Position numbers and translations under genes: made by a program
Assembly (NCBI RefSeq): GCF_028657195.3
Contig: NZ_JANCPR020000027.1
Span: forward strand, 62,001 to 126,000
Length of the DNA: 64,000 nt
Direction of reading: 5' to 3'
DNA from: Streptomyces iconiensis
GTDB taxonomy: Bacteria > Actinomycetota > Actinomycetes > Streptomycetales > Streptomycetaceae
In this document: positions 52,234 through 62,672 of the stretch, in pieces
How positions within the stretch are numbered: the stretch's first letter is position 1
Layout of the letters: every line of letters begins with the position of its first letter
The notes under the pieces: generated by a model
What the model was told of the DNA's origin: nothing
What the model saw: only the letters and a program-made list of their open reading frames with translations
Databases searched by the model: none

Positions 52234-55200
52234 TCACTGCGGGGCCAGTTCGGTGACCCGGGCGCGGGTCTCCCTGACCTCGGACCAGGGCACCTCGGCC
52301 AGATGGTTGGCCAGCCGCTGCCACTCGGCCGCCGCCGCGCGGTAGTCGGCCAGCGCCTCGTCCCTGCGGCTCGCCCGGCGGTGGAAGTCGCCCCGCGCGT
52401 GCAGCGCGCGGGCCACGGTGACCGACCCGGACGGCTTGCCGCCCTCCTCGGCCTCCTCCAGTGCGTTGGTGAGGTCGGCGCCCGCCTGCTGGAACTGGGG
52501 CGCGTCCTCGGGGAACAGGGCACGGGCCCTGCCGAGCGCGAGCCACGCTGTCGCGCGGCGCTCGGCCTCCGGGTCCTGGCGTGCCGCCTGCTCCAGCAGA
52601 TGACACCCCTCGTACAGGTCGGGCCTGAAGCCCTCGCGTTCGTAGCGCAGCAGCAGCACCTTGCCGAGCAGCAGCGCGGCTCTGCTGATCACCCGGCTGC
52701 CTACCGGGGCACGCGTGAGCGCCTCGCGCAGGATCCCCTCGGCGCGCGGGATGTCGTTGGCCTCCGTGAGCAGCATCTCGCCCCATTCGGTGAGGAGTTC
52801 GCCCCGCTGGGCACTGTCCCGCACGGTCAGTCGCTCCGCCTGTGCGTACGCTTCGGCCGCCTCGTCCCAGGCGCTGCTCTCGCGCAGCACCCGGGCGCGC
52901 TCCCGCGCGCAGCGCAGGTTCAGATCGCGGCGCTCGCCCGCCGCCTCGCGGGCCCGCTCCAGGACCCGCAGGCGCTCGCCGGGGCCGGCGCCCGTCAGGC
53001 TCAGCGCCGCTGCCAGGTCCAGGAGGGCCGTACAGCGCTGGCCCGCCGCATCGTCGCCGGCGGCATCGTCGCCGCCCGCGCCCGCCCGCCCGCCGGTGGG
53101 CCGCCCGGAAGCGGGCGGCTCGGCCGTCGCGGGTCCTGCTGAGGGGTCGGAGGTCTCGGAGGCGCGGTCTGCCAGCATCTCGCTCGCTTCGCGGAGTTCA
53201 CGAACGGCTTCGGAGGCCGCCCGTCGGCGGTGTTCTGGAGCGGCACGGGCCAGCGCGAGCAGCACCCGGCCAAGGCGGAGTTTACGGGTGCGCTCGGCGT
53301 TGGCCCGCAGTGGCGGGGCCTGACCACTCGTGTCGGCGAGGGAGCGCAGCAGACGCTCGGCATGCAGCAGATGCGCCGTCGCGCCCTGTATGCGCCACAG
53401 GTCGTGCTCCACGGCTGCCCGCTCCAGCAGCGTGCCGGGCTCCTCGCCGGTGAGCAGCGTCGCGGCGTCCCGCAGCAGCGACTCCTCGCCCATCGAGGTG
53501 AGGCGCGCGGTGCGGGTGCCCGCGAGGGCGTGCAGCACCTGCGCGAGCACCAGCCGTGAGCGCTCGCTGTCGCCCTCGGCAGCGCGCGCCGCCTCGGCCA
53601 CCGAGCGCGCCTGGTGCAGGAGTTGGGCGTCGCCCTGGGCACGCCACAGGGCCAGCAGCCGTTCGGCCTCGGCGACCTGGTCGGTCGCCGAGTGCTCGGG
53701 GAGGTAGAAGCGGACGACCTCGGCGGGGATCTCGGCGAACAGCTCGTCCCCGACCTCCGCGGTCTCGCCAGCGCCGTAGTCCTCGTAGCCCCCCGTGTGC
53801 CCCTCGCCGTATCCCCTGCCGCTCGCCCCGCCGTCGCCCGGCTCCCGGCCGGGCGGTGGCTGCGGCGGGCTGCCGGGGCGGCCGGTGAGCTGGGCGACGG
53901 CGAAGGCAGGGAAGTTGCGGGTGCCCTTGCCGAAGCGCTGGGCCACGTAGTCCGACAGGTGCTTGAGGATGAGGACGGCGGCGCCCTTGTCGAGCGACTG
54001 GAGCAGCAGTTCGGTGACCCCGGGTGCGAAGGCGTAACGGGGCCCCTCGGCGCCGTCCCTGTCGGGCAGCCGCTCCAGCAGCCCGGAGAGCAGCACCTCG
54101 GCCAGCTCCAGGGGCCCGGTGTCGGGGAGCATCGACTCCTGGACGAGGTGGATGACCGGCAGCAGCAGCGGTACGACGGCCAGGTGCACGGCGAGGTCGA
54201 CCGCGCCGGGCGAGGCGGTGTTGCGGAACTCGCGCAGCAGCGTGCGCGGCGGGACGGTACCCGGCGCCGAGACGGGCGGCGGCATGGCCGGGTGGCGGGG
54301 CAGCACCCAGGCGGCGGCCCCGGGAACGGTCCTGTCGCCGTAACCGCCCAGCAGCCGCGCCCAGTTGCCGAGCGCCTCGGGCGTGGGCAGCAGCACGGGA
54401 ACGGGCACGGCTTCGGGTGACGGCTGCGGCGCGTAGCCGTCGGACTCGAAGGTGACGCGCCCGCCCGCGCCCCGCTCGCGCACGAGCAGCCCCGGTTCGG
54501 CCGGCAGCGCCGTGCGCGGCCACAGGCGGGGCGGCAGGGGCTGGACGACGGCCAGCGGCGCGCGGCCCGTCCAGTGGTGCAGCAGGCGCTGGGCACGCCC
54601 GTCCTGCCACAGGGGCCCCACGCAGTCGCTGACGACCAGGGTGAGGCGGCGGCCCGTGGTGTCGCGGTACTGGTCGGCGGGGCGCAGCCGCGTGGTGCCC
54701 TCGGCAGGGCCTGTTCCTATGAGCGGCACGCCGTCCCTGGCACGGTGCAGATAGCGCACCTGCACATCGCCGAAGGCGCCGAGCTGCTCGAAGGTCTGGC
54801 GCAGCCGTTCGAGGGTGGGCTGCCAGACGGACGCCGTGGCCGAGGCGTCCATCAGCAGCTGGATCTCGGTCGCCCTGCGCGGCTCCGTGCCGAAGACGGG
54901 ACGTACGGCCGTGCTGCGCGCGCTGAGGTCGGCCGTCGCCTCCTCGTCGAGCCCTCCGGCCGTGGGCGGCAGCGGCGGGCGGTAGCGGTGCAGGGGGCGC
55001 AGTGCGTGCTGGAGTTCGAGCAGTCCCGACAGGGCGCCCGCCGCCGGCGCCCGTACGGGAAAGCCGCCCGCCATGGCGCCGCCGTGCCGCAGCGGCGCGT
55101 ACAGCGAGACGGGCGCCGTACGCTCGGGGCCCACCGGTGGCGCTTCGACCGGTGAAGGGCGCTCCGGGGGTGACGGCATGGGCGGCTCCGCGTGACGCGT

Positions 55201-55413
55201 ACGGGTCCCGGAATAGCGGAGCCTGGTGGAGTCCTCGTCGGAAACGTCCTGAGACCGCTGCCCCGTCCACCGCGCCAGCCACACGGCCTCGGCGACCTCC
55301 TCGGAGGAGGGGTCCCATCCGGCGGCGCGCAGGCGTGCCACCAACTCCGCGAGCCCGCCGGCCAGTTGGTCGGCCGACGGCGCGGCGCGTGGCTCCTGGC
55401 GCGGCTCGCTCAT
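52234..55413 (-). CDS. SAV_2336-like vWA/TPR protein, module 1
   Basis: 1059 aa. Residues about 115-450 form a vWA-like domain with a MIDAS-type motif (LLMDASAT, Asp189, Ser191) and LTLVVSDCVGPLW...RLLHHWTGRAPLAVVQPLPPRLW, shared closely with the protein at 58881-62672. A conserved region (MLPDTGPLELAEVLLSGLLERL...AVLILKHLSDYVAQRFGKGTRNFPAF) follows, then about 500 residues of TPR-like helices. NCBI-style naming for the N terminus is SAV_2336. The ATG at 55413 has GAGGTGA upstream and starts 7 nt after the MoxR stop. Likely role: adaptor between the MoxR ATPase and effectors. Confidence 0.82.
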   Translation of the reverse strand: MSEPRQEPRAAPSADQLAGGLAELVARLRAAGWDPSSEEVAEAVWLARWTGQRSQDVSDEDSTRLRYSGTRTRHAEPPMPSPPERPSPVEAPPVGPERTAPVSLYAPLRHGGAMAGGFPVRAPAAGALSGLLELQHALRPLHRYRPPLPPTAGGLDEEATADLSARSTAVRPVFGTEPRRATEIQLLMDASATASVWQPTLERLRQTFEQLGAFGDVQVRYLHRARDGVPLIGTGPAEGTTRLRPADQYRDTTGRRLTLVVSDCVGPLWQDGRAQRLLHHWTGRAPLAVVQPLPPRLWPRTALPAEPGLLVRERGAGGRVTFESDGYAPQPSPEAVPVPVLLPTPEALGNWARLLGGYGDRTVPGAAAWVLPRHPAMPPPVSAPGTVPPRTLLREFRNTASPGAVDLAVHLAVVPLLLPVIHLVQESMLPDTGPLELAEVLLSGLLERLPDRDGAEGPRYAFAPGVTELLLQSLDKGAAVLILKHLSDYVAQRFGKGTRNFPAFAVAQLTGRPGSPPQPPPGREPGDGGASGRGYGEGHTGGYEDYGAGETAEVGDELFAEIPAEVVRFYLPEHSATDQVAEAERLLALWRAQGDAQLLHQARSVAEAARAAEGDSERSRLVLAQVLHALAGTRTARLTSMGEESLLRDAATLLTGEEPGTLLERAAVEHDLWRIQGATAHLLHAERLLRSLADTSGQAPPLRANAERTRKLRLGRVLLALARAAPEHRRRAASEAVRELREASEMLADRASETSDPSAGPATAEPPASGRPTGGRAGAGGDDAAGDDAAGQRCTALLDLAAALSLTGAGPGERLRVLERAREAAGERRDLNLRCARERARVLRESSAWDEAAEAYAQAERLTVRDSAQRGELLTEWGEMLLTEANDIPRAEGILREALTRAPVGSRVISRAALLLGKVLLLRYEREGFRPDLYEGCHLLEQAARQDPEAERRATAWLALGRARALFPEDAPQFQQAGADLTNALEEAEEGGKPSGSVTVARALHARGDFHRRASRRDEALADYRAAAAEWQRLANHLAEVPWSEVRETRARVTELAPQ

Positions 55414-55420
55414 CGCCACG

Positions 55421-56497
55421 TCACCTCGGGCGGTCCAGCGGACGCAGCAGCATCTCGGCGAGCCGGTCGCGGGTGACCCGCTCGGCGCCTGAGGCACGCT
55501 GTGTCAGGAACAGGGCGTTGAGCAGTTGGTCCGTCGCGACGACCTGGCCGGGCTCGCGCCGCAGGAAGCGCTCGACCAGTTCGCTGCCCTCCTCCAGCGC
55601 CTCCTCGCCCAGATGGGCCGTGACCATGGCCGCCAGCTGCTTGTCCCCCGGTGGTTTGAGGTCGAGCTGGATGCAGCGGCGCAGCAGCGCGGCGGGGAAG
55701 TCGCGCTCGCCGTTGGAGGTGAGCACGATGAACGGGAAGACGGTGCAGCGCACCCGCCCGCCCTCGACGGCGACCTTGGTGCCGTCGGCCGTGAGCACCT
55801 CGGTGACCGGCTCGCGCTCCGCGATGCGCTCCAGCTCGGGGATGGTGAACTCGCCCTCCTCCAGCACGTTCAGGAGGTCACTGGGCAGGTCGATGTCGCT
55901 CTTGTCCAGCTCGTCGACGAGCAGGACGCGCGGCAGCGGCGGCTCGCCAGGACCCGCCGGCGGTGCGGGCAGCAGCGCCGTGCCGAGCGGTCCCAGGCGC
56001 AGGTACGAGCCGATCGGCGGCCGTACACGCGCGGCGCCAGGACCGGCAGGCCCGTCAGCAGCCGCCCTGTCGAGCTGGACGTCCTGGAGCCTGCCGATGG
56101 CGTCGTAGTGGTACAGCCCGTCCTTGAGGGTCGTACGGCTCACGACGGGCCAGCGCAGCACCCGGCCCAGGCCCAACTCGTGTGCGACGGCGTGCGCGAG
56201 GGTCGACTTGCCCGTGCCGGGGTTGCCCGTGACCAGGAGCGGGCGGCGCAGATAGAGCGCGGCGTTGACCGCCTCGACCTCTTCGGGGCGCGGGTGCAGG
56301 CTCTCGACGAGGCGGCGCTGCGCGCCCAGCCGCCGCGCGGTGTCGACACCGTCCACACCGCCGGGCCCGTCGCCGCCGTCAGGAGCGCCGGTGCCGGTGC
56401 CCGTTCCGGCGAAGTCGCGCCAGGGTGGCGGTTCGGGCAGCCCGCGCACTCCCTCGTGCGGGACGCCCGCTCCACGGTAGATGCGCCAATCGCTCAC
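55421..56497 (-). CDS. MoxR-type AAA+ ATPase, module 1
   Basis: 358 aa. A short conserved N terminus (MSDWRIYRGAGVPHEGV, PPPWRDF) and a Gly-rich linker precede the AAA+ domain: Walker A GNPGTGKST, Walker B VLLVDELDKSDID, sensor 1 IVLTSNGERDFP and an arginine-finger segment LLRRC. MoxR proteins usually remodel partners that carry vWA domains; the partner is encoded immediately downstream. The GTG start overlaps the stop of the trypsin-VMAP gene (GTGA) and follows GGAGGAG. Confidence 0.92.
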   Translation of the reverse strand: MSDWRIYRGAGVPHEGVRGLPEPPPWRDFAGTGTGTGAPDGGDGPGGVDGVDTARRLGAQRRLVESLHPRPEEVEAVNAALYLRRPLLVTGNPGTGKSTLAHAVAHELGLGRVLRWPVVSRTTLKDGLYHYDAIGRLQDVQLDRAAADGPAGPGAARVRPPIGSYLRLGPLGTALLPAPPAGPGEPPLPRVLLVDELDKSDIDLPSDLLNVLEEGEFTIPELERIAEREPVTEVLTADGTKVAVEGGRVRCTVFPFIVLTSNGERDFPAALLRRCIQLDLKPPGDKQLAAMVTAHLGEEALEEGSELVERFLRREPGQVVATDQLLNALFLTQRASGAERVTRDRLAEMLLRPLDRPR

Positions 56498-58686
56498 GGT
56501 GTGCTCCTCCCGGCTGCCGGCTGCCTGTGCATGAGCGGAGGCTCGCGAAGTGGACCGCCCCCCGGGACCCTGTGGGGCGGATCGTAGAGCAGGACGATAT
56601 GCCGTGCCCAGGCCGTTCCCGGGTCCGGCGCCTCCTCGTCCGCGTTACCGGTGCGCAGGGTCCGTATGCGCACCGGTAGCTGCTCTGCCGAGTGTGCCTC
56701 ACGGAGCAACTCGGCGGCACGCTCGTGGAATTCCCGGCAGTCGGTGTGCCCACTGGCCGAGTGGCGCCACAGCGCGACCGCGTGCCCCGCGGCGAGCGCC
56801 GCCGCCATGGCCCGTGCGCCCGGCCCCTCACCTGTGCGCGCGCAGTAGATGGGAACCGCGCCCGCGGGGGCCTCACGCAGCCGCCCGTACGTGGCCTGTC
56901 CACCCTCGGGGCGCGGCGCGTCGTGGCCGCCCGCGGACATCTCGCCACGCAGTGGTACGGCTTCGAGGGGACCACCGGCTACGCCACCCGCGCGCGCGAC
57001 CCACTCGGGTGTGAGGCCGTGGTCCTTGCGCAGCCGGTCGCGCAGCACGACGAGTCTGCGCTGGCCCAGGGGCAGCGTGTGCGGGTTGAACGGGTCGGCC
57101 GGATCGTGCGGCCGTGCACGCCACTGGTCGACCGGTTCGTCGAACAGGGCGCGCGGCAGCATGAATTCGACGGCCGCCAGATGGTCGCCCACGTCGCACT
57201 TGTCCAGCGCGGCGGAGAGCGCGCCGCGCACCGACTCCTCCAGCCTCGTACGGGGCGCGTCCTCGCGGCTCTGCGCGACGGTCTGCTGCGACCGGGGCAG
57301 CTGCTCGCCGCCGGTCTCCTCCTGGCCCTCCAGGAGGACCACACGCCAGGAGTGCCGGCCGGTGCCGTAGATGTCCGGGTCGATCTCCACCAGCACGTCG
57401 GTGTGCGCGGAAACGGCGGCCCCCTGGCCCGCGAGGACGCGCGGCACCAGGGCCCGTACGACGTCGTTGCGCAGCGGCAGCGCCGTGGCCTCGACCCACT
57501 CGCGCAGGTCGGCCAGCGCACGCGCAGGGGGTGTGCACGCCGAACGGGTCAGCGTGGCGCACACCTGTGCCGCGTACAGCACCACGGCCTCCAGCGCGAG
57601 GTCGCGGGAGGGCTCGTCCTCGGGGGTGCGGCCGTCGCGCGGGTCGTAGAGCAGGCCCGCGCCCTCGCGCCAGCTGCGCGGGTCGTGGTCGCGCAGGTTG
57701 TACGGCGCCTTGAGGACGACGTTCCGTGCCTCGTTGGCCAGTTGCAGCACCTGGCCGGCCGCCGCGGGGGGCTCCAGCTCGGCGAAGAGCGCGTACAGCC
57801 GTGCCCTGCGGTCGGCCGTGAACCCGTGTGCCGCCTCGCCCGCAGCGGGGCCCAGCCGCGCGTGCAGCCGGGGCCAGCTGTCGCCCGGCGCGTGGTACCG
57901 GTCCAGATGGTGTCTGTCGTGCGCGGAGAGCACCTCGTGCAGCACGCGTGCCCCGCCCGCTCCGGCGTCGCACAGCTCACGCAGCGCGGTCACGGGTGTG
58001 GCGAGACCCGAACCCGGCTGCCTGCCCTTGCTCTTGCTCACCCCGATGACCGCGCCCCGCCGCACATCGATCACGGGCCCGCCCGAGCAGCCCTCCGTCA
58101 GCTGGTCACCGCTCAGCATCACGGGCCCCTCGCTGCCTCCCATGGCGGTGCCGCCGCCGGAGAAGAACAGGGGCTCGCCCTTCACGGGCCCCGGCATCCA
58201 CCCGTACAGCCCGATCTCCGCCGGGGTGAGGGCCGAACGGTCGCTCAGCCACAGGCAGTCGGCGTCGCGCGCCTCGGGCACCCTGATCAGCGCGAGGTCA
58301 GGGAACGGCCAGGGGGAGGGCGGCGCGTGGGGATCCTCGGGCCGAGGCAGCCCGAAAGCCAGCTCGCCGGCGAGGACTTCATCGTCCCCGATCGTGATGC
58401 CGATGGCCCGATCCCCCCTCCACACGGCCGGGGCGCCCTTGCCCACGACATGGGCGCACGTGAGGACCCATCCGGGCGCGACGAAGAAACCGCTCCCCCA
58501 GAACACGGTTTCCCGCGCGCGCCGTTCCGCACTGCCGGCGGTCCCGGCGGCATCCGCACATCCGCTGGTTCCGCTGGTTCCGCTGCGTCCGTCATACCCG
58601 TCCCCGGGCGCCCCGATGCGCACCACTGACGCGCGGACGGCGCGTTCGATGCCGGCGGGGGCGTTCACGCGGCACACCGCGCGCAT
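56494..58686 (-). CDS. Trypsin-like protease fused to VMAP-type C-terminal domain
   Basis: 730 aa. Residues 60-230 are a trypsin-like domain with an intact triad: His79 (LTCAHVV), Asp130 (PDLALIRV) and Ser201 (EGCSGGPV). No signal peptide is visible, so it acts in the cytosol. From about 270 to the end runs the C-terminal domain found in vWA-MoxR-associated proteins (RARLYALFAEL, VLVEIDPDIYGTGRHSWRVVL, VEFMLPRALFDEPVDQW, ending VLLYDPPHR). In the proposed ternary conflict systems this is the effector, released or activated by MoxR and vWA partners. It is coupled to the MoxR gene by overlap. The start at 58686 is tentative. Confidence 0.87.
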   Translation of the reverse strand: MRAVCRVNAPAGIERAVRASVVRIGAPGDGYDGRSGTSGTSGCADAAGTAGSAERRARETVFWGSGFFVAPGWVLTCAHVVGKGAPAVWRGDRAIGITIGDDEVLAGELAFGLPRPEDPHAPPSPWPFPDLALIRVPEARDADCLWLSDRSALTPAEIGLYGWMPGPVKGEPLFFSGGGTAMGGSEGPVMLSGDQLTEGCSGGPVIDVRRGAVIGVSKSKGRQPGSGLATPVTALRELCDAGAGGARVLHEVLSAHDRHHLDRYHAPGDSWPRLHARLGPAAGEAAHGFTADRRARLYALFAELEPPAAAGQVLQLANEARNVVLKAPYNLRDHDPRSWREGAGLLYDPRDGRTPEDEPSRDLALEAVVLYAAQVCATLTRSACTPPARALADLREWVEATALPLRNDVVRALVPRVLAGQGAAVSAHTDVLVEIDPDIYGTGRHSWRVVLLEGQEETGGEQLPRSQQTVAQSREDAPRTRLEESVRGALSAALDKCDVGDHLAAVEFMLPRALFDEPVDQWRARPHDPADPFNPHTLPLGQRRLVVLRDRLRKDHGLTPEWVARAGGVAGGPLEAVPLRGEMSAGGHDAPRPEGGQATYGRLREAPAGAVPIYCARTGEGPGARAMAAALAAGHAVALWRHSASGHTDCREFHERAAELLREAHSAEQLPVRIRTLRTGNADEEAPDPGTAWARHIVLLYDPPHRVPGGGPLREPPLMHRQPAAGRSTP

Positions 58687-58880
58687 CGCAGCACGCCGAA
58701 TCGCGGCCCCTCGCTTCTCGCGGCTCGCCCGTCGTACACAACGACCCCCATATACGCCCCGTTCCCCCGTGGCTCCACTCCGTGAGACTCGTGAGGTAGC
58801 AGGGTAGTCCCCGTGTCCGACAGACGGGAGGGGGAGCCCGATAACAGGACGGCGGCGTCCGGGAGTTGGGGCAGATCCGC

Positions 58881-61800
58881 CTAGCTGGAGCGCCTGCGCA
58901 GGCGGGGGGACGGGAGGGGCCAGGAGTCGTCGGAGGTGGTGTCGGGCGGATCGTAGAGAACGGCGAGTCCGGTGGCCCAGTGGGCCTCAGGGCGCTCCTC
59001 GGCCAGACCTGTACGGGCCGTGGTGACGAGGTCGAGCAGGTCGTAAGCGTCGGCAGCGCGCCGCACCATGTCGTGGACGTGCTGTTCGAACTCCTCGGTG
59101 TCGTGCCCCTCCGCGTCCCTGCACCACAGAGCGAGGCCGTACCCCACACCGAGGGCCATGTCCATCGCCTCCGCTGCGGGCCCGCCGGAGACCGGGCCCG
59201 GGTGGACGGGAACGGCGTTCATGGGGTGCGCCATGAGCGCCTCCCTCGTCTCGTCGGCCGAGGCCCCCGGCGCCAGCAGCCGCACGGGCACCAGTTCGGG
59301 GCCGAGCCCCTGGTGCACACCGTCCCAGCGGGCGCGGCGCTGCGCCGACTGCCCGCGCTCGTGGTGCGCGACGGTGACGTCACGCAGGACGCCCAGGGGG
59401 TAGCCCTCCCTGTCCGCACGCCAGTTGTCGACGGGGAGGTCGAACAGAGAACGTTCGACGGAGAGCTGGATGCGTGCCCCGCGCTCCACGAGGTCGCTCA
59501 GCTCTATCGCCGAGGCGAGCGGCGAGGACAGCTCGGGCTCCAGTTCGCGCAGCAGTACGGGCCGGGCCGCCGCGTCCGTCGTGGAGAGGTGACGGCCGCC
59601 GTGCCTGACCTTGACCCGCCACCTGTAGCGGTCCTCGGCCGCGCCCACCGGCTCCACCTCGATGAGCACACCCGCGTGTTCCTCCGGCGACGCGGCGGCG
59701 TCGGGTGCCGGGCGGGGAGCGAGCACCCGCCACACGGCCTCGCGTGCGGGCTCGAACTCCAGGGTCCGCCCGATCGACTCGGCCCAGGCGCGCAGCTGCT
59801 CGCGCGGCTCTTCGGGGCGGCTCCCGCCGGTCTCGGCCCACACGTGGGCCGCGTACAGGGTGACGGCCTCCAGCTCCCTGCCCGGGTGCGCGTCGTAGCC
59901 GCCGCGCAACAGGGCGGCGCCGTCACGCCAGTTGATGCCCCTGCCGCGTACGGCCGATGACAGGAGCAGCGTTTCCGTCACCCTGCCGACCAGGGACCCG
60001 ACGAGCGCCGCCGAACGGGGCGGCTCCATCCGGGCGAGGATGCCGTACAGACGTGCGCGGCGTGCGGGGTTGAGGGCGTTGGGCGGGTCGTCGTAGGAGG
60101 TGAAGGTTCCCGGCCAGCTACTGGCACCGATTTCGTCCAGTTCCCTCCCATGGTGGAGGTCGTGCGCACGGACGAGGTCGTTCCAGGACGGGACGCTCTC
60201 GGTACGGTCCGCCGTCGGGAGCTGGGCCCAGCGCCCGGCGCCGGGCTCGGTGACGGTGAGCAGGCCGACGGTCTCACCCGTCGCCGCGTTCAGTACAGGG
60301 GCGCCCGCGTACGGGACGCGCCCGTTCGCCGCCATGGACAGACGCAGGGCTCCGGCCTCCGGCGCGCGGACGCCTTCGGTGAGCGAGGTGAACACCGGGC
60401 CGCCGCCCGGGAGTCCGTCGGACCACCCGTAGACCGCCAATTCCGTACGGCCGCGCGGTGGGAGATCGGCCAGCCACAGGCAGCGCTGATGTCTCGCGGA
60501 CGGTACGTGGAAGAGCGCCAGGTCCCGCTGCCGGCGCGCCCTGGCCCACTCGACCTGCTCGGCCGGCAGCCGCTTGCCGTCGGCGGTGACGACCTTGACG
60601 CGCCGCCTGGTCCAGCCGTCGCGCGCCGTGGTGACGACCCACTGGGGGGCGACGAAGAACCCGTTGATCCAGGGCACGTCGGCCCCGGCCTCCAGGCGCA
60701 CCGTGGCGGCGCGTACGAGGTCGACGGCCGGAGCCCGTCCGGGCGTGGGCACGACGGACGTGGACCTGACGGGCGTGGAGGCGACGGGCGTGGGCGTCCC
60801 CGAGGTCGGCGTCCCCGTGGTCGGCGCCCCGGAGGCGGGCGCGGCCGGTGTGGGGGCCACGGGGGCGCGCTGGTCCTTCAGCGTGCGCACGGCGGGGCTC
60901 TCCTCCCCCGGCGCGAACCCGAAGCGGCGTACGACCGTGGCGGGCACCTCGGCGAAGGCGGGGGGCAGGGTGTGTGCGGGCACCGCACGGGGGCGGGCCG
61001 CGTGGCCGGGAACCTCGACTCCCGTAGCGGTGCGGGTGCCGTCGCCTGCCCCGGACCCGGGCCCGGAGGCGGAGCCGTCGCCTGAGCCGGTGCCGGTGAG
61101 CCGGGCGACGGCGTATGCCGCGAAGTTGCGCTCGCCGCGCCCGAAACGGCGCTCCACGTAGTCGGAGACCTGCTTGAGGATGAGCACGGCCTCGCCCTTG
61201 GGGAGCGAGCGCAGCAGCCGTTCCTGGACGCCCGGCGCGAAGGCGTACTCCCCTTCGGGTGCGCCCTCCGCGCGGCGCAGCAGACCGCTGAGGACGACTT
61301 CGGCGAGGACCTCGGGGCCGCTCTCGGGCAGCATGGCGCGCTGCACGAGCTGCATGGCGGGCAGGGCGAGCGGCGTCGCCGAGAGGCACACGGCGAGGTG
61401 GACGGCCTCGCGGGACGCGGTGCGGCGGAACGCGCGCAGCCGGTCGGCGGGGTCGCGTTCGGGCACAGGGGGGCGGGGCCCGGCCGACGGGTGGCCGGGG
61501 CGTACCCAGGCGGCGGCTCCGGACTGGGAGAGCCCCGTGCTGCCTGACAGGAGGCGGGCCCAGGTGTGGAAGGCGTCCCGGTTGAGGCCGAGCACAGGTA
61601 CGGGCAGCGCGTGTGGTCGCGGGGCGTCCGCACCGTCGGCGGGGGTGAACCGCAGACGGGTGCCGCGCCCTTCGCGGCGCCGTAGCGTGCCGGGGTGTGC
61701 GGGCAGATGAGTGCGCGCCCACATGCGCTGGGGCAGCGGCTGGACGAGTGCTACTGGTGCGGTGCCCGCCCAGTGGTGCAGCAGGCGCTGCATACGTCCC

Positions 61801-62672
61801 GCGCGCCACAGGGGCCCCGCACAGTCGCTGAGGACCAGGGTGAGCTGCCTGCCGGTGCCGTCCCGCAACTGCTCGGCGTGCCGGGCAGGGCCCCGCCCTT
61901 CCCTGTCGGGGCTCGCCAGGAGCGCACCGTCCTGGCCCTCGCGCACGTACTGCGTGCGTACCTCCCGGAAGGCTCCCGTGACCGCGCAGATTCCGGCCAG
62001 CTCGTCCAGCGCTCCCTGCCACAGAACGGTGGAGCTGGACAGGTCCATCACCAACTGGAGCCGCGCTTCGCGCCGTTCTGCGGTACGGAGTACCGGCAAC
62101 AGCAGCCCGGTCTCGGCAGCGCGCTCGGCCGTCGCCTGCTCGTCCAGGTGGCGTGCCGGGGTCCGCACGGGCGACTGGAAGCCCTGGAGGGGACGCAGGG
62201 CCCGCTGGAGGGGTAGGGAGGCCGGCAGCGCCGTCGCCGACGGGGCACGTACGGGCAGCACATGACCGTAGGCGCCGCTGCCGGTGCCGGTCGCGTGCCG
62301 GCCGTCCGTGCCCGCAGGCGGCCTGCCGGTGTGCAGCCCTGCCCGCTCCGCGCGGGAGGGCTCGTCCAGCCCGTCGCGTGATGAAGCGGCGTCCTGCGCG
62401 GTGGCGCCCCGCGCGCCCTGTCCCGCCGCCTCGGCAGCGTCCGTTGCCACGCCACCGCGCCCCTGCCCGTGTGCGTGCACCTGGGCCGGTGGCACGTGGC
62501 GTGCAAGCCACAGGGCCTCGGCCAGTTCCCGCGCGGTGAGCCCCGCATCGGCGCCTTCCTCGGGCCCGCGCACGCCTCGCAGCCGCTCGGCCAGTTCGGC
62601 GAGCGGAGAGCCGTGTGCGCCGTAGGTGTCGTGGGCGCTGTGGGTGTCGTGGGCGCTGTGCGGCGGGTGCAT
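58881..62672 (-). CDS. SAV_2336/vWA - degenerate trypsin - VMAP fusion, module 2
   Basis: 1263 aa that join two functions separate in module 1. A His-rich repeated N terminus (HSAHDT, from an 18-bp DNA repeat), a vWA-like domain with DLSSS (Asp210) and LTLVLSDCAGPLW (to about 585), and a Thr/Pro linker (600-650) come first. A trypsin-like domain (665-810) follows, where the His position is Arg684 (VVTTARDGW), Asp717 is kept and the Ser position is Ala789 (PYAGAPV), then a VMAP C-terminal domain ending VLYDPPDTT. The protease should be inactive. The ATG overlaps the MoxR stop. It may act as a scaffold or decoy paired with the active paralogue. Confidence 0.85.
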   Translation of the reverse strand: MHPPHSAHDTHSAHDTYGAHGSPLAELAERLRGVRGPEEGADAGLTARELAEALWLARHVPPAQVHAHGQGRGGVATDAAEAAGQGARGATAQDAASSRDGLDEPSRAERAGLHTGRPPAGTDGRHATGTGSGAYGHVLPVRAPSATALPASLPLQRALRPLQGFQSPVRTPARHLDEQATAERAAETGLLLPVLRTAERREARLQLVMDLSSSTVLWQGALDELAGICAVTGAFREVRTQYVREGQDGALLASPDREGRGPARHAEQLRDGTGRQLTLVLSDCAGPLWRAGRMQRLLHHWAGTAPVALVQPLPQRMWARTHLPAHPGTLRRREGRGTRLRFTPADGADAPRPHALPVPVLGLNRDAFHTWARLLSGSTGLSQSGAAAWVRPGHPSAGPRPPVPERDPADRLRAFRRTASREAVHLAVCLSATPLALPAMQLVQRAMLPESGPEVLAEVVLSGLLRRAEGAPEGEYAFAPGVQERLLRSLPKGEAVLILKQVSDYVERRFGRGERNFAAYAVARLTGTGSGDGSASGPGSGAGDGTRTATGVEVPGHAARPRAVPAHTLPPAFAEVPATVVRRFGFAPGEESPAVRTLKDQRAPVAPTPAAPASGAPTTGTPTSGTPTPVASTPVRSTSVVPTPGRAPAVDLVRAATVRLEAGADVPWINGFFVAPQWVVTTARDGWTRRRVKVVTADGKRLPAEQVEWARARRQRDLALFHVPSARHQRCLWLADLPPRGRTELAVYGWSDGLPGGGPVFTSLTEGVRAPEAGALRLSMAANGRVPYAGAPVLNAATGETVGLLTVTEPGAGRWAQLPTADRTESVPSWNDLVRAHDLHHGRELDEIGASSWPGTFTSYDDPPNALNPARRARLYGILARMEPPRSAALVGSLVGRVTETLLLSSAVRGRGINWRDGAALLRGGYDAHPGRELEAVTLYAAHVWAETGGSRPEEPREQLRAWAESIGRTLEFEPAREAVWRVLAPRPAPDAAASPEEHAGVLIEVEPVGAAEDRYRWRVKVRHGGRHLSTTDAAARPVLLRELEPELSSPLASAIELSDLVERGARIQLSVERSLFDLPVDNWRADREGYPLGVLRDVTVAHHERGQSAQRRARWDGVHQGLGPELVPVRLLAPGASADETREALMAHPMNAVPVHPGPVSGGPAAEAMDMALGVGYGLALWCRDAEGHDTEEFEQHVHDMVRRAADAYDLLDLVTTARTGLAEERPEAHWATGLAVLYDPPDTTSDDSWPLPSPRLRRRSS